The notes: generated from the sequence alone by a model not told the origin. DNA of 64,000 nucleotides from Muribaculaceae bacterium (GCA_029058745.1 JAIDXM010000020.1:16553-80552); one strand, 5' to 3'; counted from the stretch's first letter, positions 27,113-37,010 are shown. Program-made: numbers and translations.

Positions 27113-28243
27113 TTACAGCCTTGTGGTGACACGTTCCACCATATCTGTTTTCCAGCTTTTGAAATCTCCGGAAATGATGTGCCGGCGAGCTTCTTTCACA
27201 AGCCAAAGATAGAACGCGAGATTATGGATTGATGCAATCTGCATGGCGAGAAGTTCGGAACTTACAAACAGATGGCGGACATATGCCCTGGAATATACCT
27301 CGTCAACCCATGCCGCTCCGCCTTCATCGAGAGGGGAGAAGTCGTCAGCCCATTTCTTGTTTCGCATATTCATGATTCCATTGCGTGTGAATATCATTCC
27401 GTTGCGTCCGTTCCGTGTAGGCATTACACAGTCCATCATATCCACACCTCGGTCAATTGCCTCGAGAATGTTGGCCGGGGTTCCCACCCCCATAAGGTAG
27501 CGCGGCTTGTCAGTCGGGAGAATTTCGTTTACCACTTCAATCATGTCGTACATCTTTTCAGTGGGTTCTCCCACCGCGAGTCCTCCGATAGCGTTTCCGT
27601 CGGCACCAAGTCCGGCCACGTGTTTCGCGGCCTCCCTGCGGAGGTCCGGATACACGCATCCCTGAACGATAGGGAAGTAGGCCTGAGAATATCCGTAAAG
27701 TCCCTCGGTTTCCTTATAGCGTTTCCATCCTCTTTCAAGCCAACGCTGGGTCAGCCCCAGTGACTTTTTCGCATAGTCATAGTCGGAGGTTCCCGGAGGA
27801 CATTCATCAAGAGCCATCATAATGTCGGCCCCGATTACGCGTTCGATATCCACCACACCCTCAGGAGTGAAGAGATGTTTGGAGCCATCTATGTGGCTTC
27901 TGAAATATGCCCCCTCTTCCTTTAGTTTACGGTTGGCCGAAAGGGAGAATACCTGAAAGCCGCCGGAGTCAGTAAGGATGGGACGGTCCCAGCCATTGAA
28001 TTTATGAAGGCCTCCTGCCTGACGCAGGATTTCAAGACCTGGACGTAGATAAAGATGATAAGTGTTGCCAAGTATTATCTTGGCGTCGATGTCTTCGCGG
28101 AGCTCACGGGTATGCACGGCCTTGACACTGCCTACGGTTCCTACCGGCATGAATATGGGTGTGGGTATTTTGCCATGGTCGGTGGTGATTTCTCCGGCCC
28201 TTGCATTTGAGTCGGGCGATGTTGCCTCTATCTTGAAATCCAT
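27113..28243 (-). CDS. tgt: tRNA-guanine transglycosylase lacking the zinc cysteines
   Basis: Tgt swaps the wobble guanine for preQ1 in tRNAs with a GUN anticodon. Catalytic features are intact: the nucleophile segment LTDSGGFQVFSL, ALDECPPGTSDYDY, the GGLAVGEP loop, and VDMMDCVMPTRNGRNG. The zinc site is not. In canonical Tgt the PLD segment is followed by CxCxxC, but here the aligned positions are G309, A311 and D314, while the histidine of IHN (H340) is kept. I believe this is a lineage trait of Bacteroidetes Tgt. The ATG at 28360 would add 39 residues upstream of the promoter, so the ATG at 28243 (376 residues) was chosen. Confidence 0.92.
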   Translation of the reverse strand: MDFKIEATSPDSNARAGEITTDHGKIPTPIFMPVGTVGSVKAVHTRELREDIDAKIILGNTYHLYLRPGLEILRQAGGLHKFNGWDRPILTDSGGFQVFSLSANRKLKEEGAYFRSHIDGSKHLFTPEGVVDIERVIGADIMMALDECPPGTSDYDYAKKSLGLTQRWLERGWKRYKETEGLYGYSQAYFPIVQGCVYPDLRREAAKHVAGLGADGNAIGGLAVGEPTEKMYDMIEVVNEILPTDKPRYLMGVGTPANILEAIDRGVDMMDCVMPTRNGRNGMIFTRNGIMNMRNKKWADDFSPLDEGGAAWVDEVYSRAYVRHLFVSSELLAMQIASIHNLAFYLWLVKEARRHIISGDFKSWKTDMVERVTTRL

Positions 28244-28261
28244 AGTCGTTCTAATTTTATG

Positions 28262-28293
28262 CAAAGTTAGTTCAAACGTCCCGAAAACGCAAA
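28262..28293 (-). promoter_or_regulatory. Promoter of tgt-lptG
   Basis: On the minus strand TTTG (28293-28290), a 20-bp spacer and TAACTTTG (28269-28262) match the Bacteroidetes consensus exactly. The chosen tgt start lies 18 bp beyond the -7 box. Confidence 0.78.
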
Positions 28294-28343
28294 TCCGTGA
28301 AAGGAAATGCTCCGCAAACATGTGTGACAGTGATAGGAAGTTT

Positions 28344-28370
28344 GCCCCGCAGAAAAGCATCCTGCGGGGC
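28344..28370 (-). terminator. Hairpin at the 3' end of the GH115 gene
   Basis: GCCCCGCAG (28344-28352) pairs with CTGCGGGGC (28362-28370), 9 bp around a 9-base loop. It lies 18 bp after the stop of the GH115 gene. No clear T run follows on the minus strand. Confidence 0.6.
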
Positions 28371-28388
28371 GATGAAGATGTCTCTTTG

Positions 28389-30986
28389 TCATGGACGTCG
28401 GTGAGGCGACTCCTTGCCGAAGAGATAGGATTCGCTATAGCCTCCGAAATCTATTACAATCTTTTCGAACACAATCCCCGGGTCGAGAGGTGATAGGGTC
28501 AGGGTGTGCATGCAGTCGTTGGTGTGTGCGACATCGTGTTTGACTATCTTCTCCACAACTCTTCGGGCTATGACGGGGTAATAGTTAGTGTGGATGTTTT
28601 CCGGGGCCTCGTTCATGTCTCCGTTGAAATTTACGGTTATCGGTTTATTGCCGTCCAACGATATGGAGTAGCGGTGTCCCTCCTTGCGGGCGAATGCGAG
28701 TGTGGATTTGACCACTACATGTACATTTACTGAGTCAATCCCTTCCGGAAGACTGAAACGGTAGTTGAGACTTCTGTTTCCGACAGGCTTTGTGTATGGG
28801 GTTACGGCCATCCCGCTCAGGGTTCTTCCCATACAGGGTATTCTTGTCCATTCGCATGCATTGTCAGGATTGGAGGATGAGAAAAAGTGTTCCGCCTCCA
28901 TTGCTATGAAACCGTCGGAATGGTCAAACACATATCCACCCGGCAACGAGGTGTCGCATTGGAGAGTGAAGATTTCTGGGAGAGTGTCTCCGTCAAACCA
29001 ATCGTGCCATTCTGTATAGCCTATATGGTTCTGAGTCATCATGCCATTCCATTTGCCGTTGGCAATCACATTGTTGTACTCATGCATAAGAGTCTTGTCT
29101 CTATTGAAGCACGATTCAACACGTTTGGCCCATATGTCAGCTTCGGGTAATGATTTTGAATACAGGTAGTGGTTCATGGCCTGCGCATAATACATCTCAT
29201 ACAGGTTTGACATCACTTGGAGAGGGAAGAGAATCAGTTCGCGGTAGGTGTCGCGATAGTCCGGATCCAGCGAGATAAACTGTCGCAGTGCCTCAGCCTC
29301 GAGGCGAGCGAAGTCATCTGCCACGCTTTTCCACTCGCCGGTATGCAGATTATAAGTGTCCTTGTCGAGTAGCTCTGGAGTCACGCGCCCGTTGTATTTG
29401 CACAGCAGGTTGAAAATCCGGGTAGCCTCGTCTGCCTGGGTGTCGCCAAGTTGCTGTGCGAAGAATCTGCGTGTGTGGTCCAACAGATTCTCATTGTTAA
29501 AGGCAGTGGGATTCCAGGCCATGTCAAGGAACAGTGTGATGGGGTATTCCATAGGTTTGAGATCTCCCACGTTAAGAATCCATAGTTTGTCAACACCATA
29601 GTCGTAGGTGAGTCGCATCTGTTCCCAAAGATTTTGTATAGGGGTGCAGTTAAGCAACTTGCTGTTTCTTGGCGCGCCGACGTAATCAACATGGTAGTAC
29701 ATGCCCCATCCTCCGGGATGTTTCCTTTCCTTATAGTCAGGAAGCCTTCTGATATTCCCCCAGTTGTCGTCGCAAAGAAGGAGTGTCACATCGTCTGGCA
29801 CTCTCAGTCCCGCGTCGTAATAGTCGAGCACTTCCTTATATAATGCCCAGACCTGTGGCGTCTTCTCAGGTTTCTGTCCAGTTTGCTTTTCGATTATTTT
29901 TCTTTGTTTGCCGATCACTTTCTTAAGGAGACTGACATCCGCTTCCTCGCTCATGGCTTCGTCGCCGTCTCCGCGCATACCTATAGTCACGACATCCTCA
30001 GTTCCATTCATTCTTCTGATTCCCTCCTCGAAGAATTTGTTGATTGTGTCGCTGTTGGTTGCATAATTCCATGCGCCATATTTTTTACGGTTGCGAGCCC
30101 ATTCCTGATGGTTTCTTGCCATTGGCTCATGGTGTGATGTTCCTATAATCACCCCCATTTCATCGGCGAGCCGGCTGTTTTCAGGGTCATCTGCATAGAA
30201 TGCCCAGTCCCACATGGCAGGCCAGAGGAAGTTGCCGCGCAAACGAAGGATGAGTTCGAATACTCTTTTATAGAATCGGGCATCGCCGTATCCTGTGCCG
30301 TAGGTGTTTTTTACCCAGTTCATCAGGCATGGGCCTTCATCGTTAAGGAAAATACCGCGATATGCCACGGCAGGCTCTCCAGCCGTGTATTCGCCCTCTT
30401 TCAGATACAGTTCCTTTTTCTGTTCCACAGGGACATCCGCCCAATCATACCAAGGAGACACACCGATTTGTTCGGAAAGCTCATAAATTCCATATATCGT
30501 CCCTCGGCGGTCGCTCCCGGCCACTATGACCGCCTCATCGACCCCCGGATATGGGTTGGCAACAGTCTTTAGAATATACTTCTCTTTTTTCCCTTTAAGC
30601 ATCTTGCGGTCAAGTTTGCCTTCATTGAATAGAGGCTCGAGAAGCTTGTCTCCGATGGAGCCGACCACAATTATCCGTTTTCCAAATTGAGTGTTCCTGG
30701 AGAGATCTACGGTCGTTACGGATGCCTTGGTGCCACATGCTTTTCTGAAATCGTCGGAGAGGTTATCAGTGGCTGTCGATATACCCTTGGCGGCATTCGC
30801 GTCGATAAAAAGCGGCAGCGGAGAGGCGATTCCGCCGGCATTCTCAATTATCGGGACGTGGCCCGGAAGCGCCGTGGAAGATGTGATGCCAGGATTGTCG
30901 ATAGCGAAAAGGCTCGCTGGCATCATCGCGAATGCCAAGGATGCGGCAAATAAATAGTGGTTCTTTTTCACTTCAGTATTTTTCAT
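28389..30986 (-). CDS. GH115 family xylan alpha-1,2-glucuronidase
   Basis: GH115 enzymes remove (4-O-methyl)glucuronic acid from internal and terminal xylose of glucuronoxylan. This 865-residue protein has a signal peptide (about 1-28, LFAASLAFAMMPASLFA), a GH115 N-terminal region with VAGSDRRGTIYGIYELSEQIG (about 165-185), the long catalytic core with RGIFLNDEG and GGWGMYYHVDYVG, and a C-terminal GH115_C beta-sandwich from about 700. The length is normal. The ATG at 31025 lies upstream of the -7 box TATCTTTG, so the ATG at 30986 was chosen. It is divergent from the hybrid regulator and likely acts in the periplasm. Confidence 0.92.
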   Translation of the reverse strand: MKNTEVKKNHYLFAASLAFAMMPASLFAIDNPGITSSTALPGHVPIIENAGGIASPLPLFIDANAAKGISTATDNLSDDFRKACGTKASVTTVDLSRNTQFGKRIIVVGSIGDKLLEPLFNEGKLDRKMLKGKKEKYILKTVANPYPGVDEAVIVAGSDRRGTIYGIYELSEQIGVSPWYDWADVPVEQKKELYLKEGEYTAGEPAVAYRGIFLNDEGPCLMNWVKNTYGTGYGDARFYKRVFELILRLRGNFLWPAMWDWAFYADDPENSRLADEMGVIIGTSHHEPMARNHQEWARNRKKYGAWNYATNSDTINKFFEEGIRRMNGTEDVVTIGMRGDGDEAMSEEADVSLLKKVIGKQRKIIEKQTGQKPEKTPQVWALYKEVLDYYDAGLRVPDDVTLLLCDDNWGNIRRLPDYKERKHPGGWGMYYHVDYVGAPRNSKLLNCTPIQNLWEQMRLTYDYGVDKLWILNVGDLKPMEYPITLFLDMAWNPTAFNNENLLDHTRRFFAQQLGDTQADEATRIFNLLCKYNGRVTPELLDKDTYNLHTGEWKSVADDFARLEAEALRQFISLDPDYRDTYRELILFPLQVMSNLYEMYYAQAMNHYLYSKSLPEADIWAKRVESCFNRDKTLMHEYNNVIANGKWNGMMTQNHIGYTEWHDWFDGDTLPEIFTLQCDTSLPGGYVFDHSDGFIAMEAEHFFSSSNPDNACEWTRIPCMGRTLSGMAVTPYTKPVGNRSLNYRFSLPEGIDSVNVHVVVKSTLAFARKEGHRYSISLDGNKPITVNFNGDMNEAPENIHTNYYPVIARRVVEKIVKHDVAHTNDCMHTLTLSPLDPGIVFEKIVIDFGGYSESYLFGKESPHRRP

Positions 30987-31010
30987 GTTTGATAGGTTGG
31001 TTATACTTTG

Positions 31011-31018
31011 CAAAGATA
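31011..31018 (-). promoter_or_regulatory. -7 box of the GH115 gene
   Basis: TATCTTTG on the minus strand fits TAnnTTTG and lies 24 bp before the start codon. It is one of two divergent promoters flanking the palindrome at 31080-31098. Confidence 0.6.
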
Positions 31019-31079
31019 ATGACATGCCGTTTCACTGCCGGCGTGTGGCGTATTTAATAATACCATATGTGTAGCAGTC

Positions 31080-31098
31080 ATGTTACGATATGTAACAT
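31080..31098. promoter_or_regulatory. Palindrome between divergent GH115 and regulator promoters
   Basis: ATGTTAC, five bases, GTAACAT is a perfect inverted repeat of 7-bp arms. It sits between the GH115 -7 box and the -33 box of the hybrid regulator and could be a binding site for a transcription factor. No binding evidence exists in the sequence itself. Confidence 0.45.
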
Positions 31099-31144
31099 AT
31101 GCGTTATTATTTGTATAAATACTTGATTTCGATGGTTGTCGCCG

Positions 31145-31175
31145 TTGGCGTTTTAATTATGAATAATTAAATTTG
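31145..31175 (+). promoter_or_regulatory. Promoter of the hybrid two-component regulator
   Basis: TTG (31145-31147), a 20-bp spacer and TAAATTTG (31168-31175) match the Bacteroidetes consensus. The start codon lies 22 bp beyond the -7 box. Confidence 0.7.
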
Positions 31176-31197
31176 CGGAGTAAAACACTAAAACCCT

Positions 31198-34100
31198 ATG
31201 AACAGGTTCTTACTAATAATTGCTCTATTGTTAACCTTTTCCACCACATCCGGAACAGTCACCGACACTAATTATGCGCCACCCACGCGCACCGGTTGGA
31301 TGTTTCCCACATTCGGGCTTGTCGCAGGTGAATATACTTCGATTTGCCAGGATCACGACGGATTCATATGGATTGGCACAGACCGTGGATTGCTTAGATT
31401 CGACGGTAACTCGTATGATTTATATACCTCAGACAGTCTTTCGAGAGGCTCGCTCAGCGACAATCGCATATTGTCGCTTCTTTGTGATTCGGGGGGCAGG
31501 CTTTGGGTAGCCACTGCCAGTGGCCTTAACCTGTATGAGCCGGACACTGACTCATTTAGTCTGATAAAACTTCCCAACCTGAGTTTCCATGGCTATATAA
31601 TATCATTAGGTCAGCAGGCCGACGGGACCGTCACATTCATAGTGTCGGGAGTTGGCCTTTACGTTATCAGTGATGAGGGGGGTGAAACTACCGCCGTAAG
31701 GTATCTCCCTACGATGGTTGCGGAAAAGGAGATAAACACGATGGTATGCACCCCTGAAGGAGGCTTGTGTGTAGGGACTAACGGCGGGATGGTCTATTTG
31801 ATTGGAAAAAATGGAGGAATCTCAAAGATAAATGTTTCGTTCAATTATATAAAAGACCTCGCGCTTGAATCTGACGGAAATATAATCGTGTCGGATCTGA
31901 ACAGGCTGTATCGGATTGTCAGGACAGATAATAGAGTTGAGGAGATAATGCCTGCGGAGAATATCCATGTCAACAAGTTGTCTGATGGCAATTCCGGACC
32001 CGTATATATAGCCACGGCGGGAGAGGGGCTGTGGCGTATTGAGACCGGGGCGGCAGATGCGCGAGAATGCGTCGATATCTATTGCGCGTTTATGGACCTC
32101 TCAAAGGCGTATATAGGCACAGTCTATTGTTCTCCCGACGGCAATATATGGCTCGGATGCAACTATCATGGCGTCATCATGATTCCGGAGCGGAACTTCC
32201 CTTTTTGTTATCGCAACATATCAGACGCTTATTCAGACTTCGGTGGGGGAATCGAGGCAATGGCAGAGTGGAGAGGCAATGTGGTGGTAGGATTTGACAG
32301 GGGAAGGGTGTCTATGTTATCGCCATCCGGGGAAGTGATTATGCATTCACGCATTCCGGGGGGAGGGACAATAAGTTCGTTTCTGAAAGATGGTCCAGAC
32401 AGTATGCTTGTGGGGATGGCGAATGATGGCGTATGGGAATTGTCGCTTCCGGACGGAGGTGTAAGGAAGGTGGTTGACATTCCGGGTAAATATCCGGAGA
32501 TATCGATGGCTTTGGGCAATGATGGGGACATTTTCGTCTCAGCGCAAGGTTTAGGGGTAATGCGATATGACAGGCATACCGGAGAGAAGAGATGGATGAA
32601 GGATTATCTCGTCGGAAGAGGATTCACGAATCCTTATGTGGCGAGCATGTGCCGTACTTCAGATGACAAGATATGGTTTGGCCATTATGGCGGCCTTGAA
32701 TGCTACGACCTGAGGGGTGATTCGCTGGTGCAGATAGACCAGGAGCCATTCTTGATGGGGGCATCCTACAAAGTTGTGCAGGACGTAAACGGTGACGTGA
32801 TAGTCGCCACGAGCCATGGCCTTTATGAAATCGATGGTAAGAGCGGGGTGATACGAAGGTTTACCCGGGAAGACGGACTCATCGACAATGACATACGCTC
32901 TGTGGCCATAGACCGTAACGGAGGAAGATGGATAGGATCGCTCAGGGGGTTGTCGTATCAGAATCCGGAAACGGGAAAAATAATTACATATCATGGTGGC
33001 TATGGACTTGTGGAGAAGGCTTTCGACCATATAGTATATTCTCCGGAAATCAACACAATATATCTTGGCAGCAACCTTGGCATTACCTCCTTTTGTCCGG
33101 ATTCTGTCAACACCATTGGATTTGACGCAGATGTAAGGTTGTCGGCTATTTATCTCAACGGACGAAAGCTGATGAGAGAAAGCGGCGACCGAGGGGTTGC
33201 TGTGATGGGCGGGACTTCCGGGATGCCGTCTATGATACGCCTTCCTTATAAGGATAACGCGCTGACACTTAGACTAACGACTATGGATTTCCGCGACGGG
33301 TCGAATGTAAAATATGTGTGGCGTCTTCTTGGACTCGGAAATGAATGGATAAGTACACGACCCGGTGAGAATCTCATATATCTTCCGCACCTTGACCCCG
33401 GAAACTATACTCTTGAGATAAAGGCTATGGAGAACAATTTAACCTCGGAGACATCAGTGATGAAAATCCATATATCGTCGCCGTGGTATATGTCTGTGTT
33501 GGCTAAGATTTTATATTTTCTGGTGTTGGCAGTTATTGTATTGTTGGTGTGGCTTGTCTTCAAGAAGAAACGAGAGGAAAAAGAGAATGAGGCGAAGATA
33601 AAGTATTTTATGGATATCTCCCATGACATACGAAGTCCGATAACCCTGATTCTCAGTCCGCTTGAGTCGTTGTTGAGGCAGCCATTCGACAATGATGTTA
33701 GAATTAAGCTCAAAACAATCCACAGGAATGCCAACCGCATACTCAGCCTTGTCAACCAGTTGCTCGACATCCGTAAGCTTGAGAAAGGGAAGATGCGTCT
33801 CCGGTGCAGGGAGACAGACCTCAATGCATTTGTGGGCGAGCTTGTGGATATGTTCAAGCCTCAGGCCGATGAGAAGGGGGTAGAACTCCGTTTCGAAGGC
33901 GATGTGGATATGCCAAAGGTATGGATAGACAGGAATGTGGTTGACAAGATTCTTGTGAATTTGATTTCCAACGCTATAAAGTTCACACCTCGTGATGGTA
34001 ATATTGTTGTGAGACTGTCAGACAATGAAAAGGGGGAGAGCGGATTTGTGAGGATAAGCGTCATCGATACTGGCATTGGTCTTGACTCCAAGACATCCGG

Positions 34101-35238
34101 GCGTATCTTCGACAGGTTTTATCAGGCTTATGACAACGACGGGAACACAAAGGGGGGATTCGGAATCGGCCTTGACCTTTGCCGTAGGCTTATAGAGTTT
34201 CATCACGGTGACATCTCGGGTGCAAACCGTAAGGATGGAATCAAGGGAAGTGTGTTTTCTTTCACACTCCCTGTCGGCACTGAATGTTACACAGACGATG
34301 AACTCCGTAGCAAAATTCCTGAAAGTGGCAAGATGCGTGAGGATGTGCCTGATGTTGTGAGACAGCCGGAATTTACCGATGAACCCCAAGACATGAAGCG
34401 TCATAAGGTGTCGTCGAAGAAGCGTAGCATACTTGTGGTTGACGATGACAAGGAGCTGATGGAATATATGTGCGGACACCTGGGACAACGCTACAAGGTG
34501 ATGGGAGCCGGCGATGGTAAGGAGGCTTTGAGGATAGTGGCTGATAACCAACCCGACATTATAGTGAGCGATGTTATGATGCCTGTGATGGACGGTATCA
34601 CTTTATTGCGACGTTTGAAAGGGAACGCCGACACACACCATATTCCGGTGGTGCTCCTGAGTTCGAAAAACGAAGTCTCCGACAGGATGACGGGATGGGA
34701 TAAGGGTGCTGATGCATATATCGGGAAACCGTTTGATGTGGAGGAAATAGAAGCTTTGATTGACAATCTTATAGACAATCGGTTAAGGATTAAGGGAAAA
34801 TTCTCAGGTGTCCAGGAGACTGATGGAAAGATTTCCTCACCGGAGGTGAAGAGTGCCGACGATGCCCTGATGGAAAGGATTATGAAAATTATCGACAAGA
34901 GCATCGACGACCCCAAACTGAATGTAGAGATGCTATCGGCCGAGGTGGGGATAAGCCGCGCGCATCTCCACCGTAAGATGAAGGATATGATAGGAATGAC
35001 ACCGAGCGACTTCATCCGCACCATCCGCATCAGAAGGGCATGTGAGTTGCTTCAGAAGGGGAGTGTCGAAGTGACGCAAGTGGCATATGCCCTTGGATTC
35101 GCATCCCAGTCTCATTTCTCCACGACATTCAAGAATTTCACAGGTATGACCCCTTCGGAATATCGTGCACGATGTATCGCGGGAGATGTGCCTGGTATGT
35201 CAGTCACCAAGGATGATATTAACCAAGACAGCAAATGA
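31198..35238 (+). CDS. Hybrid two-component system sensor/regulator (HTCS)
   Basis: HTCS proteins sense an oligosaccharide in the periplasm and activate their polysaccharide locus directly. The 1,346 residues run in order: signal peptide (1-20), a periplasmic two-propeller sensor of Reg_prop repeats such as DGFIWIGTDRGLLRFDG (about 30-690), a Y_Y_Y domain (about 700-770), a transmembrane helix (about 770-790), HisKA with FMDISHDIRSP (phospho-acceptor H809), HATPase, a receiver domain with IVSDVMMPVMDG (D1125) and a C-terminal AraC HTH (about 1240-1335). All catalytic residues are present. In other Bacteroidales the paired locus is activated by xylo-oligosaccharides; that is inferred here from the gene content. 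The sialate esterase gene starts inside its stop (ATGA). Confidence 0.95.
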   Translation: MNRFLLIIALLLTFSTTSGTVTDTNYAPPTRTGWMFPTFGLVAGEYTSICQDHDGFIWIGTDRGLLRFDGNSYDLYTSDSLSRGSLSDNRILSLLCDSGGRLWVATASGLNLYEPDTDSFSLIKLPNLSFHGYIISLGQQADGTVTFIVSGVGLYVISDEGGETTAVRYLPTMVAEKEINTMVCTPEGGLCVGTNGGMVYLIGKNGGISKINVSFNYIKDLALESDGNIIVSDLNRLYRIVRTDNRVEEIMPAENIHVNKLSDGNSGPVYIATAGEGLWRIETGAADARECVDIYCAFMDLSKAYIGTVYCSPDGNIWLGCNYHGVIMIPERNFPFCYRNISDAYSDFGGGIEAMAEWRGNVVVGFDRGRVSMLSPSGEVIMHSRIPGGGTISSFLKDGPDSMLVGMANDGVWELSLPDGGVRKVVDIPGKYPEISMALGNDGDIFVSAQGLGVMRYDRHTGEKRWMKDYLVGRGFTNPYVASMCRTSDDKIWFGHYGGLECYDLRGDSLVQIDQEPFLMGASYKVVQDVNGDVIVATSHGLYEIDGKSGVIRRFTREDGLIDNDIRSVAIDRNGGRWIGSLRGLSYQNPETGKIITYHGGYGLVEKAFDHIVYSPEINTIYLGSNLGITSFCPDSVNTIGFDADVRLSAIYLNGRKLMRESGDRGVAVMGGTSGMPSMIRLPYKDNALTLRLTTMDFRDGSNVKYVWRLLGLGNEWISTRPGENLIYLPHLDPGNYTLEIKAMENNLTSETSVMKIHISSPWYMSVLAKILYFLVLAVIVLLVWLVFKKKREEKENEAKIKYFMDISHDIRSPITLILSPLESLLRQPFDNDVRIKLKTIHRNANRILSLVNQLLDIRKLEKGKMRLRCRETDLNAFVGELVDMFKPQADEKGVELRFEGDVDMPKVWIDRNVVDKILVNLISNAIKFTPRDGNIVVRLSDNEKGESGFVRISVIDTGIGLDSKTSGRIFDRFYQAYDNDGNTKGGFGIGLDLCRRLIEFHHGDISGANRKDGIKGSVFSFTLPVGTECYTDDELRSKIPESGKMREDVPDVVRQPEFTDEPQDMKRHKVSSKKRSILVVDDDKELMEYMCGHLGQRYKVMGAGDGKEALRIVADNQPDIIVSDVMMPVMDGITLLRRLKGNADTHHIPVVLLSSKNEVSDRMTGWDKGADAYIGKPFDVEEIEALIDNLIDNRLRIKGKFSGVQETDGKISSPEVKSADDALMERIMKIIDKSIDDPKLNVEMLSAEVGISRAHLHRKMKDMIGMTPSDFIRTIRIRRACELLQKGSVEVTQVAYALGFASQSHFSTTFKNFTGMTPSEYRARCIAGDVPGMSVTKDDINQDSK

Positions 35239-36890
35239 TGTTTTTAGACATAAATATGCAAACGACTATGGATATACGAAAGATGATATTGCCTCTGTTC
35301 ATTGTGGCGGCGAATGCCATGGAATTGTCTGCCGAGGTAATTCTGCCGTCGGTGTTTTCCGACGGCATGGTGCTTCAAAGGGGGCAGCCAGTGATTTTAT
35401 GGGGCAAGGCATCTCCTGGAGAGAAGATTCGGGTCTCACTGAATGGGAAGAAGGGAAATGGAGAGGCTCTTTCTGACAGCACATGGACAGTGGAGCTGCC
35501 GTCTATGGAAGCGGGAGGCCCATATGTGTTGAAGGTGAACGACACGGAGGTGAGGGATGTGCTTATGGGAGACCTGTATCTGTTTTCGGGCCAAAGCAAT
35601 ATGGAATTGCCTGTGAGCCGTACGCTCGACCTTTTCAAAGAAGAGGTTGCATCCTACTCCAATCCTTCGATACGTGAATTCAAGGTGCCTAAGGAATATT
35701 CATTTACGAAAGGGAGTGACGATGTCTCTGTCTCTGAATGGAAGAAAGCGGAACCCGGCACAAGCGAGCGTTTCGGGGCGTTGGTGTATTTTACGGCAAA
35801 AGAGCTGTATGAGAAAAACGGTCATGTCCCGGTCGGGATTGTCAATTCAAGCTGGGGTGGCACGCGAATAGAGGCGTGGCTCAATGAGGATGCTCTCGCG
35901 CAGTATCCTGTACGTCTCCACAGGCTTAGGATTGCTGAGGATGAGGCATATCGTGGATATCTTGGCAAGGGAGAACGCAAGGCACGCGAATTGTGGTATT
36001 CGACTATGGATTCAGAAGACCCCGGATATTCGGGCGATTTAAGTTGGAGCGACCCTTCATATGATGACAGTGGCTGGACAACAGTCCCTCTTATGGGAAA
36101 CGTCTGGGGCAGTGTTGAAGGACGGGCAGTCAACGGTTCGCATTGGTTGAGAAAAACTGTGGAAGTGCCGTCATCGGCAATCGGGGAAGAGGCGGAACTT
36201 CGCCTCGGATGTATTGTTGACGCCGATGATGTATGGGTCAATGGACATCATGTGGGTTCTACTGCCTATCAGTATCCCCCGCGCATCTATAAAATACCCG
36301 CCGGAGTCTTGAGGGATGGTGAGAATCTGGTATGTGTCAGGGTTATAAGTAATGCCGGTGTGCCTCATTTTGTCCCTGAAAAGCCACACAAGATAATATT
36401 CAGAGACGGCGGTGAGGTGTCGCTTGAGGGGTATTGGCGGCATAAGGAGGGAACCCCTATGCCGCAGACACCATCGGTGACTGATTTTTTCCAGATTCCT
36501 ACGGTGCTATACAATGCTATGATTTATCCGTTGTCACGACTTCCTTTCAGAGGGGTTGTATGGTATCAGGGGGAATCGGATGTCGATATCCGGAAGGAAT
36601 ATTGCGGCATGTTGAGGTCATTGATAGGAGCATGGCGTGCTGCCTTCAGAGACCCTGAACTGCCGTTCTATATCGTGGAACTCGCGGATTTTCTGCACGA
36701 GTCTGACACATACGGACGCATGAGCTGGCAGGAGATGCGCGATGCTCAGCGACGGGCGGCCGATGAGAGTGATAACGCATGGTGGGTCATGAACGGTGAC
36801 ATCGGGGAGTGGAACGACATTCATCCACGCGATAAGAAGACTCCCGCTCTTCGGGTCGCGGCCAGGATTTTGGAACATCCTCATAAATGA
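35235..36890 (+). CDS. SASA-type carbohydrate esterase with inserted jelly-roll domain
   Basis: This is a sialate O-acetylesterase-type SGNH hydrolase, in a xylan context probably an acetylxylan or related acetyl esterase. The nucleophile motif is GQSNMEL (S121); a second block, VVWYQGESD (about 437-445), follows, and the catalytic His is in NDIHPRD (H530). Between about residues 245 and 385 lies a beta-galactosidase-like jelly-roll with VDADDVWVNGHHVG, inserted between the two halves of the esterase. The first ATG overlaps the HTCS stop; ATGs at residues 8 and 12 could be the true start and give a better signal peptide. The substrate is inference from the neighbourhood. Confidence 0.85.
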   Translation: MMFLDINMQTTMDIRKMILPLFIVAANAMELSAEVILPSVFSDGMVLQRGQPVILWGKASPGEKIRVSLNGKKGNGEALSDSTWTVELPSMEAGGPYVLKVNDTEVRDVLMGDLYLFSGQSNMELPVSRTLDLFKEEVASYSNPSIREFKVPKEYSFTKGSDDVSVSEWKKAEPGTSERFGALVYFTAKELYEKNGHVPVGIVNSSWGGTRIEAWLNEDALAQYPVRLHRLRIAEDEAYRGYLGKGERKARELWYSTMDSEDPGYSGDLSWSDPSYDDSGWTTVPLMGNVWGSVEGRAVNGSHWLRKTVEVPSSAIGEEAELRLGCIVDADDVWVNGHHVGSTAYQYPPRIYKIPAGVLRDGENLVCVRVISNAGVPHFVPEKPHKIIFRDGGEVSLEGYWRHKEGTPMPQTPSVTDFFQIPTVLYNAMIYPLSRLPFRGVVWYQGESDVDIRKEYCGMLRSLIGAWRAAFRDPELPFYIVELADFLHESDTYGRMSWQEMRDAQRRAADESDNAWWVMNGDIGEWNDIHPRDKKTPALRVAARILEHPHK

Positions 36891-37010
36891 GCTGTAATTG
36901 CCCATTTATCAGGTTTTTGCACATAATGGCAATTGCGATGTTACAATTTCAAACATAAATGATACGTCATGTGGGAAATTGTATTCGATAATTAAAGATA
37001 AAGTTACGTA

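Noticed and set aside
28244..28360. Extended N-terminus of tgt
   Set aside because: The upstream ATG lies beyond the exact promoter match, and Tgt proteins begin near the chosen MDFKIEATS start.
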